63,663 bases of DNA from an uncultured Fretibacterium sp. (GTDB lineage: Bacteria > Synergistota > Synergistia > Synergistales > Aminobacteriaceae): the NCBI GenBank assembly GCA_937915835.1, contig CALGHA010000152.1, positions 1-63,663 on the forward strand. The letters are read 5' to 3'. Positions 16,600 through 26,215 of this stretch are shown here, one piece after another. Position numbers and translations under genes: made by a program. The notes beneath the pieces are model-generated. The model saw only the letters and a list, made by a program, of their open reading frames with translations, did not search any database and had not been told where the DNA came from. Position 1 is the stretch's first letter. The number at the start of each line of letters is the position of its first letter.

Positions 16600-17340
16600 T
16601 TACCTCTCAAGAATAAAGTAATATTGCGTCGTCTCCTTACGGTTATTAAGATTGTTGTCGTCATATAAATAATTCTCCTCAGTAACCGTAAAGCCTTCGG
16701 TAATTAGCGTGCTTTCAAAGAATTTCATGTACTCATCACGAGTTCTGTATATAGATTCGTAATCGCTCTTGAGTTCTTCCGAGTAAAAATCTTTAAGTGT
16801 CAATCTCTCGTTTACTCCGATTGAAACCTTAACGCAAATTAATCCCCCCCCCCTATAAGTAATTAACGCAGGAATTTTCTTCAGGAGAGATAAAACATCA
16901 TTATCATTCATGTACATAAGGAAAGCTATCATTAATATTCTGTTGAAGCTCCCGAGTTCATCTGCAAGAATTTTATCAGCATCAAGAACTGAACCAGTGA
17001 AAAATTTTGCATTGGCCCGAGTGTTGCGTGAGTTTGCCAGTTTGATTAATCCTTCAGTGAAATCTATTCCCCTGTAAAGTTTGATATTCTCCGGCATAGC
17101 GTCTAATAATCTTCCGACTCCACACGCAAGATCTAGAACGCAAGAATTTTCATCGAGTTTAAACTTGGGAAATAATTTCGCGATTTCGGCCCTGTTTCGT
17201 TCTTCTGAGAGTTCGGGGTTTTTGTCCTGAAGCATGGTAACGTTGTAAATATTTTCTCCGTTGTAGCTTGAAGCTCGAGACTCGTAAAATTCCTTGACTT
17301 TATCGGTGCTGATGTCCTCAACTGAGCCTTTTATCCGCAT
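16600..17340 (-). CDS. Phase-variable class I SAM-dependent methyltransferase, poly-G tract, in frame (ON)
   Basis: A 246-residue methyltransferase with motif I VLDLACGVGRLLDAMP, the acidic end of strand 2 in YRGIDFTEGLI, and the later strand ILMIAFLMYM. After that the chain reads LITYRGGGLICVKV, where the Gly run is encoded by a G10 tract (16844-16853). The frame is open with 10 G. The start is the ATG at 17340, placed correctly after GGAGG; an upstream in-frame ATG at 17409 lies inside the terminator of the next gene. It heads the minus-strand operon 17340-13114. The substrate is unknown; methylation of an amino sugar or of a phospho-alcohol amine would fit the context. Confidence 0.85.
   Translation of the reverse strand: MRIKGSVEDISTDKVKEFYESRASSYNGENIYNVTMLQDKNPELSEERNRAEIAKLFPKFKLDENSCVLDLACGVGRLLDAMPENIKLYRGIDFTEGLIKLANSRNTRANAKFFTGSVLDADKILADELGSFNRILMIAFLMYMNDNDVLSLLKKIPALITYRGGGLICVKVSIGVNERLTLKDFYSEELKSDYESIYRTRDEYMKFFESTLITEGFTVTEENYLYDDNNLNNRKETTQYYFILER
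16844..16853 (-). repeat. G10 tract in the methyltransferase gene (ON state)
   Basis: Coding direction: AATTACTTATA, ten G, ATTAATTTG. The present length keeps the methyltransferase in frame; a change of one base would truncate it near residue 166. Confidence 0.95.
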
Positions 17341-17382
17341 AATTGTAAATCCTCCATGTATTTGAAGATATATGATTGTAGC

Positions 17383-17420
17383 ATAAAAAAATCCCCCCTG
17401 CGCTTTCACAGAGGGGACAA
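17383..17420 (-). terminator. Terminator of the C1 peptidase gene
   Basis: Minus-strand GTCCCCTCTGTG...GCGCAGGGGGGAT forms a stem of CCCCTCTG against CAGGGGGG and is followed by TTTTTTTA. Confidence 0.8.
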
Positions 17421-17432
17421 AAAGTTTTTCGT

Positions 17433-20400
17433 TTACTTCACCGCAATAACAGGATAGTAAATTACTCCCTTATTAAGCCAGATTGAAACCGTGATTACAT
17501 GATTTTCCGGAACTTCATCAATCTCCGCTCCAGTTTCATCATAAAACTCCGCAAACTCATCATCACTTGAAGGCTGTGAAGAATTTGCGAACCAGAATAA
17601 TTTTGCTCCAGTCGGTACGCTTTCATCAAGCTCAATCTCAATATCATAAATTCCGCTTTCATTCACTGAGAGCTCCGGCAGAACTTCAGCGATAACGTAA
17701 CCTTCTGAAATGAGCTTCTCACGTTCAGTTTGCGATAAATCCCGATCAGCTCCGAATGTGATTACAGGCTCAGAGTTTTTGCCGTCAGACACAGAAATAT
17801 TTTGCTCGTCTTCTTTATCATTGTCATCAACAAAAATATTCCGTTCGGTCAAAATTTCTTCGTCAGGCTCATAGCTCGAATTACCATCAGTATCATTGCC
17901 GGGCGTATTGACGACCTGAATTGTGAATTTCTTCGTAGCTTTCCCGTCGTTATTCTTGGCCGTAATCGTAAATGATAATTTCTTCGCTTTAGCAGGAGTT
18001 GTCCCCGTTAAAGTCGCTGTGTAATCTCCGGTTTGTGTCAGCGTAAATCCTGCAACATTGCTCATGCTGAACGTTATATCCTTAGTGCCTGTAACTGTGA
18101 AGTTCATGCTAACATTGCTGTTCACGCTCTCTGAGTAAGTCCCGTTGTCATTTGGAGCCGAGAATGACGGTGCTGTACCTGAGACGTTCAGAGTAACTTT
18201 CTTCGTAACAGTTTTTACAGAATTGGCCGCCGTCAAAGTTATTTGGAGAGATTTTATTGACTTCGTCGGCTTTCCTGTGATTGCGGCTGTTCCTGCTGAA
18301 GCGTTGCTCGTAAAGCTCAAGCCCAATTCTTCGAGGCTGCTAATCCCGTGTTTCTTTTGCTGGGACGCGTCAATCGTGCACGTGAAGTTTATGGGTTTAG
18401 TGCCTGTCGTTGATATGCTGCTTCCAGTGTAAGAGCTTCCGACTGTTCCCTTCGCTAATGTCGCCTTAATCGTCGGAGCAACTCCCTTAACTTTCAGCGA
18501 GAGATTAGAACTTGCAGAGCCTACCGAATTTTTCACCGTAACACTCAGCGCATAAGTCTCTGCTTCCGTCGGAGTGCCGGTTATATATGCAATTTCGCCG
18601 TTCTTTTCCGTCGTAACTTTAAGCGTGCTCGGAAGCCCCGTAATATTCCATGTAAGTGGAGCTGAACCGGTCGCCGTGAGCTTGGCTGAGTATGCCTTAT
18701 CAGTTGTCGCGTCGGAAATTTTCGTCGTCTTAATCGTCGGAAGAAGCGCAACTGTAAACGGAACTTCCTTCGTATCAGAACCTCCGGAGTTCTTCGCGGT
18801 CAGCTTAATCGTGAAATTCCCGCCCTTCTTCGGAGTTCCTGAGAGAAGGCCTGTTTTGCTGAGTTTCATTCCGGAAGGCAGACTTGAACCCGACCAGGTT
18901 ATTGTGCCGTTACCTGATGACAGAGAAAATTGCACGTCTTCATATTTCACTCCGACATATCCCATTGCTAAAGTGGGCACAGAAATTTTCGGAGGAACTG
19001 CAGTAACTATGAGAGTTATACTTTTCTTCACGGGGCTTGACGTTGCTCCGTTGGTTGCCGCAAATTTCAGCGTGTATTTTCCTTCGGCCGTCGGTGTTCC
19101 TGAAATTTTCCCGGTTGAAGCGTTGAAGCTCAAGCCGTCAGGAAGTCCTGTAACTGTTACAGTGATAGGCGCTGTTCCTGTGATTGAGATCGTCTGCGAA
19201 TATGACTGACCAACTACAGCATTAGCAAGCGCTTTCGTCTCAAAACTGGGCTTTGTCGGCTGAGGAAGAATTGTAAACGTAACGCTGGCCGTTGAAGTTC
19301 CTGCAGAAGTTACAGCGCTGATTGTTGCCCTAAAAGTCCCGGTCTCTTTGGGTTTGCCGGAAATTACTCCAGTTTTCGCCTTAATCGATAATCCTGACGG
19401 TAAATCTGTCGCGCTCCAGTTAGTCGAACTTCCGTATGAAAGCGACATTGTCTGGTTGAAAGTTGTCTTGACGTAGCCCGTGAAACTTGACGGAGTAATC
19501 GAAGGCAGACTCAAAATACTCATCGTGTAACTTTTCGAGTTTGAGCCGTAAGAGTTCGTCGCCGTAACAGTGAAAGTATAACTTCCTGCAGTTGTCGGAG
19601 TTCCTGAGAGTACACCGTTTGAGCTCATGCTTAAGCCGCTTGGAACATTCCCGGAAGCTGACCAGGTTATCGGTGTTGAGCCTGAAGCTGAGAACGAGTA
19701 ATAATAGCTCGTGTTGATAATTCCATCGTTAGGATATGCCGTTAAAATCGTTGGAGCTGTTCCTGATGATGCGCCTGTAACCGTGAAGGCTTTAATGCAT
19801 GCGTTAGCTTTTACTTCTGCTCCAGTTGTCCAAGTTAGGCCGTCTGGTGCGAAGAAACTTCCTGTTTCGATTACGGCATTCGGGGACATTAACGAGTTGC
19901 TTTTTTCGACTGGAGCCATCTTAGTATTTTTGTGGATTACGACGACCGAGAAATAATTATTCTTCGTGAGCGGCACGGGATTATCAAGCGTAATCGTATG
20001 ATAGCCAGCATAAGCCATTGTCCCGGATTTTGTCGCAACTGGTGAGCCGTTTACAGGACTTGATGAGGGCATTGACGATAAGCCCGTGTAAATTCTGATT
20101 TCATATTTCTGATTGTTGTCAGTCGTGTAAAATCCTACTTCGGTCAATTTCTCGTTGTCCCGTTCAGACTTGAACACGTTTGCCGAATATACATCAGTCG
20201 CATCCCAGCCGAAAGAGCCAACAAAGCCGAGTGAATCATAATAATACGCCTTCATATTAGTGTCAGCAGCTTCAACGATATATGCTGTTCCGCCGGTTAA
20301 ATACTGCTCATAGGACATCCAGAAATAGCCGTCATCGCCTACGTTCATGCTTCCGTTTGACCATTTACTGCCCCAAGAGTTTTTTACGAGCCAGGCTCCG

Positions 20401-21302
20401 TTTGAATTTGGCTTAGTCTTGAAGTTGTCTTTTGAGTAATTATCATCCCAGCCGACTAATAAAATTGCGTGATTTGTGCTCGTTTGTTTGTTATAAAATG
20501 CCGTTCCGCCTGAAGTTGTCTGCTGATAATCGCTTTCATTATTACAATAGCTCGCCATTACAGCACCGGTTTTCATGATACGTTCTTTTACGACATTTCG
20601 ATTAGTTGCTGAAGAGTTCACATTAACATAGTCAAACGCAAGATAATACACGTCTCGCAATCTTAATACTCTTGTGTAACTCTCCGGCGTATATGCTGAA
20701 GGTTGAGCATTTCTCCCGTAAGGTACTGCGCTCTCAAGTACCGGGCCGTCAAGACGAGAATATAAAGCTGTGGGATACCAGGAATTTCCGCCTTTCTCCA
20801 TGACAGTTTCAAAACTCGCTGAACTCATATTATAGAATGCTTTAGACTTGCTCGAATTTCTGAAAGCGAACCACGCTAAATGCATTTCTGACAAGTCAAG
20901 AGTAGTCCCGCCCTGCATAAGATAATTTGACTCCATTGCTCCGATTGACGCGAAAGCCCAGCAAGTTCCGTAAGGTGATTGATTTTTCACGCTGGTAACA
21001 TAACTTTTTCCGTTTACATTCCTGAGGTCAAACGTTGTAGGAATGCTTCCGGCTTTATCGTTATGAAACGGTGAATCATCAACTTCAACAGGAGGATTAT
21101 TAGCCAAATGTGATAAATCTACAGGAAACGGAACATATCCTCCGTAATTATCGCCCGAATGATTTTTCTGCCATTCAAGATATTCCGGTGAAAGTGGCGC
21201 AAAACTTCCTTTATCGCTGGAACTTTGAGCATATAGAGGGGAAATTAGACATGAAAAAATCAGCATAACAAAAATCATTGTGCGCACAAAAATTTTCTGC
21301 AT
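17433..21302 (-). CDS. Exported papain-like (C1) cysteine protease with seven putative-Ig repeats
   Basis: A 1289-residue exported protein. After a signal peptide (1-25, ending LYA) comes a C1 peptidase domain with catalytic Cys114 in YGTCWAFAS, His278 in STNHAILLVGWDD and Asn308 in VKNSWGSKW. A lectin-like domain follows (about 325-500, AYYYDSLGFVGSFGWD). Then come seven repeats of roughly 80-95 residues, each with 'W...LP.GL......G..SGTP...G.y.f.v.a.N', the putative-Ig (He_PIG) pattern (about 515-1130). An acidic linker and a C-terminal domain ending VIYYPVIAVK follow. It is probably a surface-displayed protease or adhesin. The strong internal repetition makes the gene prone to repeat-number change. 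It has its own terminator and is monocistronic. Confidence 0.9.
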   Translation of the reverse strand: MQKIFVRTMIFVMLIFSCLISPLYAQSSSDKGSFAPLSPEYLEWQKNHSGDNYGGYVPFPVDLSHLANNPPVEVDDSPFHNDKAGSIPTTFDLRNVNGKSYVTSVKNQSPYGTCWAFASIGAMESNYLMQGGTTLDLSEMHLAWFAFRNSSKSKAFYNMSSASFETVMEKGGNSWYPTALYSRLDGPVLESAVPYGRNAQPSAYTPESYTRVLRLRDVYYLAFDYVNVNSSATNRNVVKERIMKTGAVMASYCNNESDYQQTTSGGTAFYNKQTSTNHAILLVGWDDNYSKDNFKTKPNSNGAWLVKNSWGSKWSNGSMNVGDDGYFWMSYEQYLTGGTAYIVEAADTNMKAYYYDSLGFVGSFGWDATDVYSANVFKSERDNEKLTEVGFYTTDNNQKYEIRIYTGLSSMPSSSPVNGSPVATKSGTMAYAGYHTITLDNPVPLTKNNYFSVVVIHKNTKMAPVEKSNSLMSPNAVIETGSFFAPDGLTWTTGAEVKANACIKAFTVTGASSGTAPTILTAYPNDGIINTSYYYSFSASGSTPITWSASGNVPSGLSMSSNGVLSGTPTTAGSYTFTVTATNSYGSNSKSYTMSILSLPSITPSSFTGYVKTTFNQTMSLSYGSSTNWSATDLPSGLSIKAKTGVISGKPKETGTFRATISAVTSAGTSTASVTFTILPQPTKPSFETKALANAVVGQSYSQTISITGTAPITVTVTGLPDGLSFNASTGKISGTPTAEGKYTLKFAATNGATSSPVKKSITLIVTAVPPKISVPTLAMGYVGVKYEDVQFSLSSGNGTITWSGSSLPSGMKLSKTGLLSGTPKKGGNFTIKLTAKNSGGSDTKEVPFTVALLPTIKTTKISDATTDKAYSAKLTATGSAPLTWNITGLPSTLKVTTEKNGEIAYITGTPTEAETYALSVTVKNSVGSASSNLSLKVKGVAPTIKATLAKGTVGSSYTGSSISTTGTKPINFTCTIDASQQKKHGISSLEELGLSFTSNASAGTAAITGKPTKSIKSLQITLTAANSVKTVTKKVTLNVSGTAPSFSAPNDNGTYSESVNSNVSMNFTVTGTKDITFSMSNVAGFTLTQTGDYTATLTGTTPAKAKKLSFTITAKNNDGKATKKFTIQVVNTPGNDTDGNSSYEPDEEILTERNIFVDDNDKEDEQNISVSDGKNSEPVITFGADRDLSQTEREKLISEGYVIAEVLPELSVNESGIYDIEIELDESVPTGAKLFWFANSSQPSSDDEFAEFYDETGAEIDEVPENHVITVSIWLNKGVIYYPVIAVK

Positions 21303-21402
21303 GATTTAACGCTCCTTTTTATGATAAAAATTTTTTCTGGTTATATAAATCTCGGTGTAAACTCTTTAAAAATTTATTTTACACGAAAGGATTTAAGAAT
21401 TT

Positions 21403-21624
21403 ATGAGATTATTTATCACAACACTTTCACTTTTTTGTGTAATATCATTCGGGTATGCATTGGCCGGTTATGGAAGCTCACTTTTCGGAAATCCCATTAA
21501 TCTCGAATACGTCTTCGGAGGCTTAATCGGCGGCTTTTTCTTCGGAGGACTGGCAATGTTCTTATGGTATCGTCATCGTAAAGACTTCTTTGATTATGAA
21601 GATGATAATAATTCTCAAGCATAA
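21403..21624 (+). CDS. Small membrane protein of unknown function, 73 residues
   Basis: Two hydrophobic segments are visible: residues about 4-22 (FITTLSLFCVISFGYALAG) and about 37-55, a Gly-rich helix (GGLIGGFFFGGLAMFLW). A charged C-terminus with KDFFDYEDDNNSQ follows. The start follows GAAAGGA. No family is recognised. It stands alone between the peptidase gene, which diverges from it, and purC. It is probably a real small inner-membrane protein, because the reading frame, SD and membrane pattern agree. Confidence 0.6.
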   Translation: MRLFITTLSLFCVISFGYALAGYGSSLFGNPINLEYVFGGLIGGFFFGGLAMFLWYRHRKDFFDYEDDNNSQA

Positions 21625-21760
21625 AATTTTCTTATGATGAATATGCGCAAAAAATTTCGTTGAGAAAATATAACACGTTCTATTTTTGCGTTCGTGAAAA
21701 ATTTTGAGGATGTATTATACTTATGTTTTCTTTTACACGACATGAAAGGAAGTTTTTCAC

Positions 21761-22477
21761 TTGGACATTAAGAAACTCAACCAGATTTACGAGGGCAAAG
21801 CTAAGAAAGTTTTCGCGACTGACAACCCGGATTATTACATTGTCGAATATAAAGATGACGCTACAGCCTTCAATGGCTTAAAACACGGAACTATCACGGG
21901 CAAGGGGATTATCAACAACAAGATGAGCAATCTCATGTTCCAGCTTCTGGCGAAAAACGGCGTAAAAACTCACTTTGTCGAGCAGATTAATGACCGTGAG
22001 ACTATCGTAAAAGCCGTAAAAATTGTGCCGCTGGAAATTATTATCAGGAATGTTGCAGCAGGTTCATTCTCGAAACGTTACGGAGTTGAAGAGGGCCGTG
22101 AACTTTTAGCTCCGACGCTTGAATTTTCGCTTAAGAACGACGCTTTGAATGACCCGTTAATTAACGACAGCCACATTATAGCTTTGGGAGTTGCGACGGA
22201 AAAAGAACTCGAACAAATCCGCACGCTCGCTTACAAAGTTAATGAGGTCATGAAAAAATTTTTTGCGGGAATTGGCGTAAAGTTGATTGACTTCAAGATT
22301 GAGGCAGGAAGACTTCCAAACGGCGAAATAATTCTTGCTGATGAAATTTCTCCGGACACTTGCAGATTTTGGGACGCTAAGACTAACGAGAAACTCGACA
22401 AAGATAGATTTAGACGAGACATGGGCGGAGTTGAAGAGGCCTATCAAGAAATTTTCTCACGTATCAACAACGCCTAA
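21761..22477 (+). CDS. purC: Phosphoribosylaminoimidazole-succinocarboxamide synthase (SAICAR synthetase)
   Basis: A 238-residue PurC of standard bacterial length. The N-terminal YEGKAKKVFATDNPDYYIVE is the ATP-binding hairpin. KIVPLEIIIRNVAAGSF is a family signature, and LADEISPDTCRFWD holds the metal/aspartate-binding residues. It converts CAIR plus aspartate and ATP to SAICAR in purine synthesis. The start is TTG at 21761 after GAAAGGAAG. purF follows 12 bases downstream, so they are an operon. I see no purine riboswitch in the 136-base upstream gap. Confidence 0.96.
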   Translation: MDIKKLNQIYEGKAKKVFATDNPDYYIVEYKDDATAFNGLKHGTITGKGIINNKMSNLMFQLLAKNGVKTHFVEQINDRETIVKAVKIVPLEIIIRNVAAGSFSKRYGVEEGRELLAPTLEFSLKNDALNDPLINDSHIIALGVATEKELEQIRTLAYKVNEVMKKFFAGIGVKLIDFKIEAGRLPNGEIILADEISPDTCRFWDAKTNEKLDKDRFRRDMGGVEEAYQEIFSRINNA

Positions 22478-22489
22478 TAAAATCTGAGA

Positions 22490-23875
22490 ATGTCAGAAGA
22501 AATTCACGAGGAGTGCGGAGTGATTGGAGTTTACTGCAATGATGAGAGTAAAAACGCGGCTCATCTAGTTTATTACGGACTTTACGCGTTACAGCACAGA
22601 GGCCAGGAGAGCGCGGGGATTGCGGCGAATTGCAACGGGAAAATGGATTTGCGAAAAGGCTTAGGATTGGCCGGAGAAGTTTTCAGGGGCGAGACTTTTG
22701 CGAATTTTCCAGGAAATATTGCGATTGGTCACGTGAGATATTCAACGGCCGGCGATGGATCATCACGAAGCGCACAACCTTTAGCAGCGACATGCAGACT
22801 TGGCGAGATTGCTTTAGCTCACAACGGAAATTTAGTGAACGCCGAGAGTTTACGCGAAATGCTCACTGACGAGGGCGTAATTTTTCACACAACGACGGAT
22901 TCCGAATCGATATTGAACTTAATCTGCCAGCATGGAACACGAGGAATTGAGAGCGGCATAAAAAACGCAATGAGCCTAATCAAAGGAGCTTATGTTCTCG
23001 TTATAACAATTAGCGATAAATTAATCGGAGTTCGAGATTTTTACGGGCTTCATCCTTTATGCTTGGGAAAATTAGCTGACGAGGGCGGCTATGTTCTTGC
23101 GTCTGAAACTTGTGCGCTTGAAGCTCTTGACGCTGAATTTGTGCGAGATGTTAAGCCAGGCGAGATTGTGATTATCGACAAAGAAGGAGTTCATAGCATT
23201 GAGCCTTCCAGATGGTGCAAGAAAAATTTGTGCGTCTTTGAACTCGTCTATTTTGCCAGGCCTGACTCAATCGTTGACGGCGTGAGTGTTTATGAGTTCC
23301 GGCGTAAATGTGGAATGCTCTTAGCTCGCCAGAAAAAAATTGAAGCTGATGTTGTTATGGCTGTTCCGGATTCTGGAATTCCTGCGGCTATAGGCTATGC
23401 TGAGGCTTCGGGAATTCCTTACGGCGAGGGCCTAATCAAGAATAAATACATGGGCCGAACGTTCATTTTGCCTGTTCAGGAAATGCGCGACGACGCTGTG
23501 CGAATAAAACTTGCGACGATAAAACGAAACATTGAGGAAAAAAGATTAGTCATAATCGACGACTCAATCGTTCGAGGCACGACGTTACGAAGAATTGTGA
23601 AACATTTGCGCGACGCTGGAGCAAAAGAAATTCACGTATGCGCGGCTTCTCCTGAGGTAAAATTCTCGTGCTATTTCGGGATTGACACGCCTCATCGTGA
23701 AAAGTTAATCGCTAACCAGAAATCACCAGAAGAAATTTGCGAATATCTCGGTGCTGACAGCTTAACTTACTTGAGCGAGGAAAGTTTGCGTGAAGTCTGC
23801 GGTGAAGATTTGTACTGCAAGGCATGTTTCGACGGCAATTATCCTATGGAAGTCCCGATTGAGGGCTTGGCGTGA
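22490..23875 (+). CDS. purF: Amidophosphoribosyltransferase
   Basis: A 461-residue PurF. After a short propeptide the catalytic Cys9 appears in HEECGVIGVY, so the enzyme needs processing as in Bacillus-type PurF. The glutaminase domain has LQHRGQESAGI and GHVRYSTAG. The phosphoribosyltransferase domain has the PRPP loop VIIDDSIVRGTTLRR. The cluster-binding Cys of the Fe-S subclass may be those in KKNLCVF, CYFGID and DLYCKACFDGNYP. It makes 5-phosphoribosylamine, the first committed purine step. The SD is poor and it is probably translationally linked to purC. Confidence 0.95.
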   Translation: MSEEIHEECGVIGVYCNDESKNAAHLVYYGLYALQHRGQESAGIAANCNGKMDLRKGLGLAGEVFRGETFANFPGNIAIGHVRYSTAGDGSSRSAQPLAATCRLGEIALAHNGNLVNAESLREMLTDEGVIFHTTTDSESILNLICQHGTRGIESGIKNAMSLIKGAYVLVITISDKLIGVRDFYGLHPLCLGKLADEGGYVLASETCALEALDAEFVRDVKPGEIVIIDKEGVHSIEPSRWCKKNLCVFELVYFARPDSIVDGVSVYEFRRKCGMLLARQKKIEADVVMAVPDSGIPAAIGYAEASGIPYGEGLIKNKYMGRTFILPVQEMRDDAVRIKLATIKRNIEEKRLVIIDDSIVRGTTLRRIVKHLRDAGAKEIHVCAASPEVKFSCYFGIDTPHREKLIANQKSPEEICEYLGADSLTYLSEESLREVCGEDLYCKACFDGNYPMEVPIEGLA

Positions 23876-23894
23876 TAAAATAAATACACACTCT

Positions 23895-23977
23895 GCGGGG
23901 GTGGCGGAATTGGTAGACGCGTCAGACTTAGGATCTGGTACTCTGAGGGTATAGGGGTTCAAGTCCCCTCCTCCGCA
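23895..23977 (+). tRNA. tRNA-Leu (anticodon TAG)
   Basis: An 83-base tRNA with a seven-pair acceptor stem (GCGGGGG with CCTCCGC, one G-T), a D loop containing GGTAGA, the anticodon stem TCAGA/TCTGG with loop CTTAGGA (anticodon TAG), a variable arm typical of class II tRNAs and a T arm with GGGGTTCAAGTCCCC. CCA is not encoded, so a working CCA-adding enzyme is needed elsewhere. Confidence 0.97.
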
Positions 23978-24042
23978 TAATATTTACTTTTCAGATTTTC
24001 TTTGCCAAAATTCACGCAAAATTTATGAGAGGATGATTTGAC

Positions 24043-25335
24043 GTGAGAAATCCATTATTAGCATTACCAGAGAGAAAATTTGCAGTCCCGTCATATTGCA
24101 CGGCCAATGAGCTTGTAATCGAGGCTTTGTTTGAACAAGGGAAAAATTTTGACTGGCCAATTTTGATTGAGGGAACAGCGAACCAGATTAACCAGTTCGG
24201 AGGCTATACGGGGATGAAACCTGCTGATTTTCGGGATTACGTTTTCGCGATTGCTGACCGTGTGAATTTCCCTCATGAGAAAGTTTTTCTCGGTGGAGAT
24301 CACATGGGCCCGTTAGTCTGGTCAAATCTTCCGGAAAAAGAAGCAATGAGTAATTCCCGCGAACTCTTGAGATTATGCATGTTGGCCGGCTTCAAGAAAA
24401 TTCATCTTGACACTAGCATGAAACTTGCTGACGATAACCCTGACACAAGATTATCCGATGAAGTTATAGCCGAACGCGGAGTAATCTTGCTTGAGGAATG
24501 CGAGAAAACTTATCAGGAAATGTTGAAAGTTAATCCCGACGAGATGAGGCCTGTTTATGTAATTGGCTCAGAAGTTCCAATTCCCGGAGGTTCTCAAGAT
24601 GAAGATGAAGACAGCTTGCAAGTTACGAGTGTGAAAGATTTTGAGGCGACGATTGAGACATACAAGCGTAAATTTTCGGAGCATGGAATTTCTGAACTCT
24701 GGCAAGATGTAATCGCTGTCGTTGTTCAGCCTGGAGTCGAGTTCGGGGATAACAGCATTCATTTTTACGACAGAACAAAATCAAGAAAACTTTGCGCGTC
24801 GTTAAATTTACACACAAACGTAATTTTCGAGGGACATTCAACGGATTATCAGCCTGCGGAGAGATTACACGAGATGGCTCAAGACGGCGTTGCTATTCTC
24901 AAAGTCGGTCCAGCCTTAACATTCGCACTTAGACAGGGACTTTTCGCACTAAGCATGATTGAACGTGAATTTATTGACGAGGATAAACGCGCAAATTTCA
25001 TTGAAACTCTTGAACGCGTTATGCTTGAGAACCCGGCAAATTGGATAAAGCATTATCACGGCTCCGAACACGATAAATTCATCGCCAGAAAATACAGCTA
25101 TTCGGACCGTTGCAGATATTATTTCAGCCTTCCGGAGATTAAAGCAGCAATCACAAAATTATTCGCCAATATCGACAGCGTAATTAATAAAATCCCAGCA
25201 GGAATGTTAAAACAATTCATGCCTCGTCAATATTTCCGTGTTCGTGATGGAATTGTCCAGATGAAGGCAGCTTCTCTCGTGAAAGATTGTGTAAATGAGA
25301 TTGCCGACGATTATAATTACGCAGTGAAAATATAA
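24043..25335 (+). CDS. KbaZ/GatZ-type tagatose-bisphosphate aldolase accessory subunit
   Basis: A 430-residue protein of the D-tagatose-1,6-bisphosphate aldolase non-catalytic (KbaZ/GatZ) family. Recognisable blocks are SYCTANELVIEALFE near the start, EGTANQINQFGGYTGM, FLGGDHMGPLVW and HLDTSMKLADD. In Escherichia coli this subunit is needed for activity and stability of the catalytic KbaY/GatY. The start is GTG after GAGAGGATGA. The catalytic partner follows 24 bases downstream. No tagatose-6-phosphate kinase gene is seen in the window. Confidence 0.9.
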   Translation: MRNPLLALPERKFAVPSYCTANELVIEALFEQGKNFDWPILIEGTANQINQFGGYTGMKPADFRDYVFAIADRVNFPHEKVFLGGDHMGPLVWSNLPEKEAMSNSRELLRLCMLAGFKKIHLDTSMKLADDNPDTRLSDEVIAERGVILLEECEKTYQEMLKVNPDEMRPVYVIGSEVPIPGGSQDEDEDSLQVTSVKDFEATIETYKRKFSEHGISELWQDVIAVVVQPGVEFGDNSIHFYDRTKSRKLCASLNLHTNVIFEGHSTDYQPAERLHEMAQDGVAILKVGPALTFALRQGLFALSMIEREFIDEDKRANFIETLERVMLENPANWIKHYHGSEHDKFIARKYSYSDRCRYYFSLPEIKAAITKLFANIDSVINKIPAGMLKQFMPRQYFRVRDGIVQMKAASLVKDCVNEIADDYNYAVKI

Positions 25336-25359
25336 ATCTCATTAGGGAGGAAAATAAAT

Positions 25360-26211
25360 TTGCTTGTAACATCAAGGGAATTATTACTTGACGCTCAGAA
25401 AAATAAATATGCTGTCGGAGCTTTCAACGTCGAAAATATGGAAATGGTCCTTGCTGTCCTGAAAGCTGCAGAAGAGACTAAATCACCCGTAATTATGCAG
25501 ACTACACCAGGAACACTGAAATATGCCGGAGTTGATTTCTATTTTGCGAATATTAAAGCTGCCGCAGAACGTTCGAGTATGCCTGTTGTGTGTCATTTAG
25601 ATCACGGAAATTCTTTCGAAACTGCGATATTAGCTTTTCATACGGGTTACACTTCGATAATGATTGACGGAAGCAAATTGCCGTTTGAGGAAAATATTGC
25701 TCTCACAAAATCTGTCGTAGATGTCTGTCATGCCGGCTATATACCTGTTGAAGCTGAACTCGGACGCGTCGGAGGAAAAGAAGACGATCTCGATAACACT
25801 AAAACTGTTAATCCCTTCACAGATCCTCAAGAAGCCGCAGAATTCGTTGAACGCACAAAATGTGATTCTCTCGCTGTCGCAATCGGTACAGCTCACGGCG
25901 TTTATAAGGGTACTCCTCAGATTAACTTTGACGTTCTCGCTAAAATTCATGAACTCGTGAAAATTCCCTTAGTCTTACACGGAACTTCAGGCGTTCCTGA
26001 CGACCAAGTCATCAAGTGCATAAATATGGGAACATGCAAAGTTAATTACGCTACAGACCTGCGAATTGCCTTCACTCACGGCGTAAAAGAATACATGAAG
26101 GAAGCTCCAGAAGGTTTTGACCCGAAGAAATACGGCGCGTTCGGAATTGAAGAGGTCAAACGTTACGTTATCCAGAAAATGCAAGTAATCGGGAGTTGCG
26201 GACAAGCATAA
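25360..26211 (+). CDS. Class II fructose/tagatose-bisphosphate aldolase (KbaY/GatY-like)
   Basis: A 283-residue zinc-dependent class II aldolase. Zinc ligands are the His pair in CHLDHGNSF (catalytic Asp adjacent) and later His in GTAHGVYKG and LHGTSGVPD. The segment EAELGRVGG with the following Glu/Asp-rich loop is typical. The phosphate-binding loop NYATDLRIAF is present. It cleaves ketose-1,6-bisphosphates to DHAP and glyceraldehyde-3-phosphate. The KbaZ-like partner next door favours tagatose bisphosphate. The start is TTG after TAGGGAGGA. It converges with the ROK regulator, five bases apart. Confidence 0.9.
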   Translation: MLVTSRELLLDAQKNKYAVGAFNVENMEMVLAVLKAAEETKSPVIMQTTPGTLKYAGVDFYFANIKAAAERSSMPVVCHLDHGNSFETAILAFHTGYTSIMIDGSKLPFEENIALTKSVVDVCHAGYIPVEAELGRVGGKEDDLDNTKTVNPFTDPQEAAEFVERTKCDSLAVAIGTAHGVYKGTPQINFDVLAKIHELVKIPLVLHGTSGVPDDQVIKCINMGTCKVNYATDLRIAFTHGVKEYMKEAPEGFDPKKYGAFGIEEVKRYVIQKMQVIGSCGQA

Positions 26212-26215
26212 TTTT

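Noticed and set aside
17341..17409. Longer start for the methyltransferase
   Set aside because: It would begin inside the terminator of the peptidase gene; ATG 17340 has the proper SD.
18145..19956. Long plus-strand frames opposite the Ig-repeat region
   Set aside because: These are shadows of the repetitive peptidase gene and carry no SD or family motif.
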